Source: a virus
Length of the DNA: 46,002 nucleotides
Virus record (IMG/VR): IMGVR_UViG_3300027833_000082
Span: 1-46,002 of that record
Strand: one strand, 5' to 3'
The notes under the pieces were generated by a model. That model was not told the DNA's origin and searched no databases. It saw only the letters and a list, made by a program, of their open reading frames with translations. Shown here piece by piece: positions 12,612 through 22,700 of the stretch; positions within the stretch are counted from its first letter, which is position 1, and each line of letters starts with the position of its first letter. A program made the position numbers and the translations under genes.

Positions 12612-13329
12612 AAAAAAAGATTTTAGACCTAGGTTAAAAGGCAAGATATTAAAAGCCTACAATAACCTTATTAAAAAAGAAAGTAGAGTTCTAATCATAG
12701 GGGATTTGCATGAGCCATATTGTTTAGATGGATACCTTGAGTTCTGTAAGGAACAGTACGCTGTACATAACTGTAACAGAGTAGTATTCATAGGGGACGT
12801 GATTGATAATCACTATGCCAGCTATCATGAGACATCTACAGAAACGATAGGAGGAAAATTTGAGCTGGAGCAAGCGGTAAAAAAACTATCTAAATGGTAC
12901 AAAGCTTTTCCAAAAGCTGAAGTTACTTTGGGTAATCATGACCGTCTGATTATAAGGAAGGCCCAGTCTTCTAACATTCCGTCTAAATGGATTAAAGAAT
13001 TTAAAGAAGTGTTAGAGACTCCTAAATGGAAGTTTGTAACTGAAGTTTTTATTGATGGTGTTCGATATGTTCATGGAGATAAAAGCGGCAAGCCAAGGAT
13101 GGCTGCTAAAAGAGATATGATTTCTACTGTTTCTGGACACTACCATACAGACTTTTATTGTGAGTGGATGTTTGGAAAAACAAGAGCTATATTTGGTATG
13201 TCCGTAGGATGTGGTATAGACAGCAAGTCTTATGCTATGGGTTACATGCAAGGAGGTAAGAAAGAAGCGATTGGATTAGGTGTTGTTATAGGTGGGCACA
13301 CTGCATTTAATGTTAAGATGTTTTTGTAA
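12601..13329 (+). CDS. calcineurin-like metallophosphoesterase, 242 aa
   Basis: All family motifs are present: GDLH (34-37), GDVID (65-69), GNHD (111-114), VHGD (157-160) and SGHYH (178-182). These bind two metal ions and hydrolyse phosphoesters. Phage members are thought to act on nucleic acids or nucleotides, but the substrate cannot be read from sequence. Length is normal. The next gene begins on the last base of its stop (TAATG). Confidence 0.86.
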   Translation: MTYKKKDFRPRLKGKILKAYNNLIKKESRVLIIGDLHEPYCLDGYLEFCKEQYAVHNCNRVVFIGDVIDNHYASYHETSTETIGGKFELEQAVKKLSKWYKAFPKAEVTLGNHDRLIIRKAQSSNIPSKWIKEFKEVLETPKWKFVTEVFIDGVRYVHGDKSGKPRMAAKRDMISTVSGHYHTDFYCEWMFGKTRAIFGMSVGCGIDSKSYAMGYMQGGKKEAIGLGVVIGGHTAFNVKMFL

Positions 13330-13703
13330 TGACCGAAAAGGTAAAGGCAATCACTAAGTTTACAGAAAGGTTTAATGGTTCGTTTAAAAAGCTTGGACCT
13401 AACGATGTAGACTACAGAGTCTATGACTCTGATAATAATCTTATATCATTTGTATTAGTTATACCAACTAAAAAAAAAGTAACTGACTGCTATCCATTAT
13501 CTATTCCTTTAAATAAACTATCTCAGCTATCATTAAAGAGATTAAACCCTGTTGTTATATGGGCTTGTAATGATGGTTTTATGTATGGTAAAGTAAAAGA
13601 ATTAAACGGAAACGTATCTTGGATGGGCACTACAGAACTAAACTCAGAGCTAGTTGTGCAGTACCCAAAACAAAAAACATTTAAGTACGCTAGGTACTAT
13701 TAA
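13329..13703 (+). CDS. conserved-type phage protein of unknown function, 124 aa
   Basis: It begins by TAATG overlap with the phosphoesterase gene. Features include DYRVYDSDNNLISFVLVI, DCYPLSIPLNKLSQL, LNPVVIWACNDGFMYGKV and a closing KQKTFKYARYY. This pattern recalls a small beta-rich protein found in many phages near replication genes. It is the last gene of the rightward block. Its TAA overlaps the TAA of the giant leftward gene on the other strand. Confidence 0.68.
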   Translation: MTEKVKAITKFTERFNGSFKKLGPNDVDYRVYDSDNNLISFVLVIPTKKKVTDCYPLSIPLNKLSQLSLKRLNPVVIWACNDGFMYGKVKELNGNVSWMGTTELNSELVVQYPKQKTFKYARYY

Positions 13704-16700
13704 TCAAGCCCCATCGCTTCGTCCATCATTTTCTGAAGGTCACGCTTTCTTTTTCTCTCGTCTTTCTTTATCTGTTCCAGTGGAGCTAATGCTCCTCCTG
13801 GTCCGTACAAGTCTTCGTATACCTCTGGCATAAACTTCTTCATGTCCTGCTTACTCATTGATGTATCTTTAGAACCTTTATTCTCAGGTCTGTAAGAAGA
13901 AGAGATACCAAGTACATCGTAAGTAGCTGTGTCTAATTCTTCTTCACTGTCAGCTCCGAAATAGTTATAGAGTCCTATGAATGGGTCAAACTGTGTTCCT
14001 ACTGCTATCTCTGCTAGTGCTCTCACTACAGCTCCCACTTTATTCTCATCCCCTTTTGTGAGCTTCTTATATTTTTGAATCACACTTGCTATAGGATTTA
14101 CAACGTCATCATTAAACACCCTACCCTTCTTATACTCTTCACCTTTTATTCCAGATATAACTCTACCAGATACATCAAATCCTTCTACAGCTGAACCAAT
14201 AAAAGGCAGCTGGTATATAAGATTCAATCCCATCATAGCCTCAGCCATTTTTTTAAGAGCTGCTTGCTTATCTTCATCATCTCCCTTAATAAACTTAGCT
14301 ATGTTAGACACGCCAACAAAAAGTACATTAGCTACCGCTAGGTTTAATGCTAGAGACCTTGTGTCTTTTGAACGTGGGACTTTTTTACTTGAAATGTCTC
14401 TTGATATATTGGTGGTACTCTGCATAACCTTATTCATCTGTAGGAATAATGTACTCCCAAACATTGTAAATGCACGAACAAATATGTTATTGTTCATTTG
14501 TAATGGAATCTTATCAGCTCCTCTTCGTGATTGCTGAGTAGCATTGTAATCATTAAAGGCAGAGACAGCTTCAGCCTTACTCATTCCATTTGCAATGTTA
14601 CGTTTGTAGTTAATCATGTAACCCATAACACCTAAGACATCACCAATTATTGTTGGTGAAGCTGCCGCAGTTTTAAAACCAGCCTGTGCTTTCTTAAGCC
14701 TACCACCAGTCAATGCAGTTTTCTTAAATGTTTGTGAGCCAGATTCTAATCCATAAACATCACCCTCAAGACCTTGCTCTACTCTTTTTCTAAACGTAGG
14801 AGATATCTCCATAGCTTCTCTTACAGCTCCTTTCTTTCCAACTAGGTCTTTGCCTAAAGATAAAACAACTTTTGCTCCGTCTATCATAAACATGGGATAG
14901 TCAACTGCTTTCTTAACAATGTTAGGAACCTTAGAGTCTTTAGAAAAATAACTATAGTCTTCAAAAGCGTTTATAAAAGAGGTAGCCTGTTTAGCTATCT
15001 GAATAGCTTTAAAAGCTAAGGCAAAACCTGTGAACTGTGTTTGTAATTTTGCGATTAGCTTAACGCTTAAGCTTGCATCTTTACCAGAGTTTGGATTTAC
15101 CGCAAAGTTAATTGCTTTTTTTATTGAACCTCTTACACCCATTGCATCTATCAGTGCGTTAACAGAATCAATCTTAAATAATGCATTAAGCCTTTTAGTT
15201 CCTACTGCATAGGCTTTGTATTTCTCCATTGTCTGAACATGATTGTTAAGCACGTTAGTAAATGTACCTGCATGCAGGTTTACATCAGCCTTCACATCAA
15301 CTCTTTCTTTGAAAGCAGGAGCAGACTCAGCATTAAAAATACCACTGAAGTCTCCATCAGAAACCATTGTTTCCTTCACGTCTTTCTGTATAGTAGACGT
15401 TGGGAAATAGTTATTTACATACCCTAGGTTAACATCATTGACGTATGAGTAAACATCGTTAACACCTTCAAAATATTCGTTACTTAAAAAGTTTACAGTC
15501 TTATCAGTAAACTCTACCGCCTCTGGACCTATGATATTTTTTATTTGTGCCAAAACATCAGGAGTTATCCCTTGAGCTTCAAGCTTGCGTCTTTGTATAT
15601 CATTCAAACTCAATGCATATATACGCATAAGCTCATCTGCATTAAAACTATCTGTATACTCTCTTCCAGTATCGCTACGTTTTAGGTTTAATTTATGAAC
15701 ACCAGAGTTTAGTTTAGAATAAACATCTCTTATGCCATTAGTAATACCAGGGATTGTATTAGCTATATCATCAAGCTTCTTTTGAGTTTGATACAACCCA
15801 CTATTGTTTAGGTCATCCATTCTGTTAAGAGCGTTGTATACATTCTTTGTAAAGAAATTTTTGCCATCAGTAACTCTGTCTAGTATATTAGATATAGTAC
15901 CAAGGTGCTGAAATATCTGCTTCATGTTTCTTATATACTCTGAGGCATTACTAAAAGACATTGCTTCTGATAAAGCAGTAAAGGCTTTTCCTATTTCAAA
16001 GTTTCTAAAGTGAGATATGATTTCATTCTTTCTAGCAATCTTCTCATTTTCATTTAAAACATTTCCATCTTTATCAAACAGAACTGGATTAGTATCCTTA
16101 ATCTGTTCGTCAGCCTCAGCTTTCATAGCCTTGTTAGCTTCTACTCTGGCGAGTCTTCTAGATTTAAACGTAGCAATTGAGTCAGCTCTTACATCTTTAA
16201 GCTGCTGCATAAGTCCTTGAACCTCTTCAAAGCTCATGTTAGATACATCACCAAAGGTATCCATAGCCAAGGCTAGGTTTACTTTAGCCTGCTCTTTCTG
16301 AGTAAGAGTATCACCATCTAGCTGCTTCTCTATAAGACTATTTATCTCACCACTTTCTGCCTGTAATTTTTCTTGTATCTCATTTAACTGGTCTACATCA
16401 GCAGTTAATATTTGCTTGACAGCTTTGAAGTAAGCCGTGCCTTCCTTACTTAATCCTTTAGCCCTACGCTTACCAGACTTAGTAAATGCAGTCATGGCTT
16501 TTGCTTTGACTAGTTTAAGCATGTCGTTAACCAATGACTTCTTCATCTTAACTTTCTGCTGGTCTACGATATTAAGAACATACTCTGTGTCAGCCTGGAA
16601 CGTATCCACTGTTGACTTACTTACACGTGATACTAGCTTATTTATTTGAGCCTGAGTATACGTTTTAGATTTAGGTAAAGCTTTTCTTATAAAGTTTCTC

Positions 16701-19700
16701 AGCTGTATCTGTGCAGCTTTTAGGTTCTGACTATTAATCTTACGCTGTCTTAGGTTGTTTCTAAGAGCTGATATTTCCTTTTGCACAACAACATTAGCTC
16801 TTGTGTTTAAAGTCTTGTCAAAGTCTGTTAGAAGCTCCATCTGGGTTTGTTCAGGCTGAGCTTTGTACACAGCATTTTCTTTCATCAGCTCCATAGCCTT
16901 CTGTCTTACCTCTGCCATTGTTTTTTCTGGAGTAATAAACTTAGACAAGCTCTCTCTTACATCCTTAAACAACTGCATTCCTTCCTTGACACCGCCTTCT
17001 ACTCTACCAAACGCTTCTGGTAACTGAGTAAATGCATCTACGTTTACCTCCATTGCTGCGGTTATATCCGCAACCTTGAAGCCTCTCCCTTTTAAAACTT
17101 GTTTAATAGATGCGTCTGAGAATCCGTTCTGTCTTCCTTTATCAATGATAACTCCCATTGAATCTGTTTTACTAAACGCAGCATCAGGATTCTTTAAAGC
17201 TTTTAATTGATTTTCCTTAAGTTTTATTTCTTTACCAGAAAATATATCTGCAAGCGCAGTTCCTATAAATTGGTCAAGAGTTAAATCCTGAATCTCTTCA
17301 ACAGATAAATCTTTAGACATTTTAAATTGAGACTTTATGTAGTTCCACATACCTAATAGCCATTGAGTAAACTCACTCTTTACAGCTCCGTCAGCAATAG
17401 TTTGCCCTTTATTTCCTATGAGTATAGCCATGGCTTCGTTAGCTGCTTTGACTTTGTCTCCGTTAAAGTTTTTTAATTGAGTTTGATATTCTTCTGTTTG
17501 TTCTATAAGCTTAACACCTTGAGAGTAAATTGTTTTCCCTTTCTTTGTGGTCTGTAAATAGTCAGTCCACACGTGGCCCATCTCATGAATAGTTGTATTA
17601 AATAAAGCAGATTGAGAATTATGCACGTCAGGATTTAAGTAGATGTCTCCATCTACAGTAACTCCATAGATAACCTCATCTCCTTTAAGGTATTTTTTCA
17701 CACCATCTGACTCCATTACATTGTTAAACGTTTCAGTATCTGTTGATATATTTACAGAAGGAAACGCAATATTCATGAAGTTGTTTAGCTTAGAAACATT
17801 ATCCATGCTACCCTCACTCACTGCTCCAATAAATTCAAGCCCAGGCAATCCGTATTGAACCCCTAGTTTTTGAGTTAATATTGTGCCTACGCTTGCTGCG
17901 TCTAAGTCTCCAGCTTTTAATTTTCCTTTACTAGCTTTTTCTTTTGATTTAGAGACAACATCTCTTTTAGAATCTACTTTAACTAGCCCAGCCATAGCAG
18001 CTTTATACGCTTCAGGATATGTATCCACTAAAGATACTGGCTGTTCTAATATTCCTATAGTTTTTCCTCTAGGTCCAACAGGATAGTTAGGATGGTTTGT
18101 TTGTATAATCCCTGGGTTTAAAACATCTATACCTTGCAAAGCAATAATGCTACGCTGTGGGATTGCTTGTAACTGTGGTTCAGTTATAACGTCTGTTATC
18201 TCTTGAATGGATGTTAAACGTTTAGCTTCATTCATGTCCATTCCTTCTAGTAAAGAAACAATTACAGGCTTGCTAGGCGTGCCTACTTTCTTTTTGGGTT
18301 GACCAGCTCTTCTAACCGACCCTGAAGTAATTAAACTCATAAGCTGCTCTCTTCCAGGAAGTACTTGCTGTTTTAAAAAATCAACAGACAACACTTGCTC
18401 TAAAGATTTAATCTTATCTTTAGAAATAGTATCTAAAATATTTTGAAAGTTTTTTATTTCTTTCTCATAATTTTTAATAGTGGTTTTACTTTTACCTCCT
18501 TCAGCTATAGAACTTTTTCTTGTTTGTATTTTTTCAGCGATAACATTTTTTAGAACATTTAATGCTGCAACTTTATTTTTTTTAGGAACAGTGCTTAGGT
18601 TGTCTGCTAAAACTCTGAACGAAGCTTCGTTAGAACGGATAGAGCCTTCTCCCATTTTCACAACAGGCATAGGAACTAATCCATTGAACTCTGGGTTAGC
18701 TTTCCAGAAAGCTTCAAAGGTTTCTTTGTTATCCTTAAACACTTGCTGAGCTTTAGCTATAAGCACATTAACTTCCTCTTCGGTGGTGTTAGCCCACGCA
18801 GCATTTTCATTTCCTTCTGTTCCAGTAAAACCTAAGCCACCTCTTAAGTTACCTATAGTGTTTCCAGTTATTACGTTGACTACATCTCCAGTTGTTAATT
18901 GGTCAGAGATTGTAAACACAACTGGTATACCATCTATTACAGATAAGTTTTTTATAGATGGCAACTTCCTGTCTGTTCTTTTATTTAGTTCTGAAACATC
19001 AATAGAACCCTCAGGTTTTATTACTAGGTTAGTTGATATGTTTCCAGACTGAGTATTGTTAATAGCTTTAGTTACAGCGTCTACCTCATCTTGTACTGGG
19101 GTAAATGTGTCATCTTCTTTTTTTCTAAAATCCACCTTAGAATCTAATGCAGACTCTAAGTCTGACACTTCTTGTGCCGCTGCGATTGAGCTGGCTTGTA
19201 GTTCTTTAAATCCTGGGAAGTATTCTTCAGTAGTTATTCCCTCGAACTTAGCATCGTTCTCTATTGCTTGGAGGAGCGAGTTATAAATGTCTGACCCAGT
19301 TTGTCTGTCAGTGGACCTTTGGCTCGCAGCTCGTCCAAGAATTTCTTTCCTTTTTCCCTGGTCGACATAGACGGAGTTGACTGCTCGGTAGTTTTGTTTT
19401 TCATAAGTAATATTATTAGCTTCTAATTCCTCTACAAAGATACCTATTTTATCTTGAAGTTCTGGGTTGTCAAAGTCAAATATATTTATAAAACTTACCT
19501 CTCCAGTATCTTCATTAATACTATAGTCTGTTATCTTTGCTTTCTTCAAGGCATTCATTACGCCTTGAGTATCTGATACATTTAATATGTATTCGTTTCC
19601 ATTATGCTTTTCAGAACCCTCTTCTACATATTCAGCAGCTATGCTACTCTCTTGTGTTTCAGGCGCTAAGGCCGCTGCTAATGCAGCATACTCCTGTGCT

Positions 19701-22700
19701 TGTTCTATTGTTGCATTCTTTAATACAACCCTATTAGATATCTCTACTATCTCTGTACCTGCGTCATTCTTGTATCCACCAATACCCTCTTCAACCTCAA
19801 CCTCTAATCCTAGTTGCTGACCTATTCCAGTTAGGTTGTTCCTGTACTGCTGATACCCTTCACTATCTCTTAAGGTCTGTGCCTGTTCAGCACTCTCTAT
19901 TGTAGTATCAAAGAATGGAGCTACCGCTACGATAGTCTCTGGCTTAGTTGTGGGAGCTACAGTTGTATTAGTTTCTATACCTAAACTCTGTTTTTGTTCA
20001 GTTGTTAAGCCTGCTATTTTTTTAGGATTATTTATTTCAGTTCCACTTCTCTCTGTTTTCTCAATAACCTCACCCTCAACTAATCTATCTGTTAGTAACT
20101 GCTCTGCGGTTAATCCCTTTTCAACAACTTTATTATTGTCAGCAAGACTTATATCTCTTCCTTTGCCTAAACTATTTCCATCTGCATCAAAATTTTCAAC
20201 TTCTGCTTTTCTAAGTGAACCATCTAAATTTGTACGCACTGTTGTTACCACTCTACCACCATCCTCATCGGTTACAGTAAATGTTTCTTCCTTTAAAATA
20301 ACATCACTATCTTGAAACCTTTTAGTCTCTGGCTTAGTTGTGGGAGCTACAGTTCCTTCTACTTGTTCCGTTTCGGTGGCCTCAAGTTCTGTGGTTTCTT
20401 GGATGGGTACTCCTGTTCCCACTCCTTGGCTATCTTCGGTTTGTTGGCGTGCATCCACGCTCTCTGTTTCTGTGATTTGAACGGCATCTATTTTATCTTT
20501 TAATTGTTTAGCAACCTCCTCGTCATTTGCAACCTTACCATTAAATTTAGTTAGCTCACGTACTGACATTTTTCCAAGACGTTTTAAAAACTCTTGTTTA
20601 CTGTAAGACTTTCCGTCAATTACATACTGAGATAACTCAGCTCTTACATCTCCAACCTCTACGCCTGGAGAAAATATAGCATCTATCTTAGCTCTGTTTT
20701 CTTGCGGAGCTAATGATTTGTTTTCTAGTATGAAAGCAATCTCTCCGTTAATGTCTTTTATCTTCTGACCAAAGACCTCTCTACGATTTGTGTCTGCAGA
20801 ATATTCTTCTTTAGCAGACAACAGCTCCATTAGTCTAGCCTTAACTTTCTTGTTGTTTGGTTTATTTTTGCTAGCTCCAAAATCTAGCATGTTGTCTGCA
20901 TCCTTAGACAGGCCTAAGTTTTTCTGTATACGCTGCCCTTGGTCTTCATTAATCTTACCAAGCTCAACCATGTTGTTTGTCCACGCAGAGATTCTAGTAT
21001 CTGATTCTTTCTCGTTTACAATAAAGTTTATATCTGTTAGCTTAGACGCTAGTTCTATATTGGAATTATTTCTTCCGTCTATAAGCTTGTTTACCACCAT
21101 CATACTGGCGTTGTTTCCAAAGCCTCCGATACCCTCAGCGGCTATCTCTTTAAAATCTAATTCATCTCCAACCACAACTTGTGCAAGAGCCTCTCCAGCC
21201 ATCTCTCCAATAGGGTCAAATATGGCACGCTCTGCTAATTGCGAAGCAATCTTTTTAGTTCGAGTTGCAACTTTTCCTACCTGAAAAACACGACCAGCTA
21301 ATCCTGCAGTCAGGTAATCAACTAAAGCAATAGGGATACCACGCTTTAAACCACGCTCTTTTGCTAATGCCCAAACAGCATCGTCTTGCATAGCAAGCTC
21401 AACATCCTTAGCATTAAGAACATCATATCCATTAGATTCCATAGCAGCAAAATACTCGTTAGTGTATTCCATTGATAAAGCCGTTAAAGACATTCCAACT
21501 TTCAGCCCTGTTGCTGCACCAGCTATAGCTCCAGGGACAGCCCCAACTCCTCCAGCCATAGCTCCTGTTCCTCCTCCGTAAGCAGCTCCCACTGCTGTAG
21601 AGCCTGTAACTAATTCTGCTCCATAAGGAAGCATCATACCGATAGAGTTTGCAGCCATAGCTAACGCTAGTTCTTTTGGGTTTCTTATAAAAGCATCCAT
21701 GCTTTCTCTAAAACCTTCAGCCCTATTCCATCGTGATAAAGCTTTTGAATCTTTTTTCCCTCTATTCTTAGTCTTCAAGGCTACTATCATTTCAGCAGCT
21801 TTCCTTCTATCATCCTCATCATCAAGGTCTAAGGACTGGAAATCAAAAGCCATACCTGTAGATAACTGAAGTATTATTTCAGACGCATTACCATCATTCA
21901 AACCTTTTGTTAGTTCTGAATAAACAGCAGCTGCTCCTTCTTCAAAATTATCTGTTATAGTCTTGTCGTACTTGGCGCTATAAAAAGTCTTAGCCATCTC
22001 GTACTTGTTTGCAGCATGTTTTTTCTCTGCATTAAGGGATACTTTCTGTATCTTAAATTTGTCTAACAACTCAGCTTGCTGTTCGTTTTGCGGCTGGATG
22101 TCAGTAAGGTCTTCTAGTCTTACACCAAACGTGCTTAATGACTCTACCTGTAAAGCATCCTCGTAAGCTAGGGCTTGATAGTTTGCTCCTGAAGCTTCCT
22201 TTGCTAATGCTGAATATTTTTTTTGTAATAATAGGTCATATTTCTCTCTAAGCTCTAGCATCTCTTCGCTACTTACCTCACTATATAAGGCAGCTTCTTT
22301 TTCCTTAAGCTCTGATAGTATCACATCAGTGTCATCTCGAAGTTGTCCGTTTACATATAGACCCTTGTATTGCTTTCTTTGCTCTGGAGTTAACTCCTCA
22401 ATATAGTCATTATCAAAATCACCAACCTGAGCTTCTATAAAGTCTATCTTATCTCTCACTTTAAGATACTCATCATACTTAGCTTGCTCAGCTTTAAAGT
22501 TTAATCCTACCTCGCTATATATTTTTTTACCTATAACATCTGTGGAGTGGCTGTCTTTCCAAGCTCCCTCTGCAAATCTCTGTGCCTCATCTTCAGTATC
22601 AAACTGAAATATCTCACCTCGTTCCTCAGCAAGTTTCTTTGCTTCAGCAAACTCAGGCTCAACCCAGTCATCAGGAGATGTACCATACCATTCAGTGTTC

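Noticed and set aside
20790-21284. A 164-codon rightward ORF opposite the giant gene, plus similar long antisense ORFs at 19950-20315 and 18480-19052
   Set aside because: They are mirror frames of the long leftward gene, with serine/leucine-rich low-complexity text and no leader of the usual kind.
22660-22690. CTGATGA on the minus strand inside the giant gene as a fourth hammerhead
   Set aside because: The core heptamer is not followed by a stem II and GAAA, and no matching stems flank it. It is just coding sequence.
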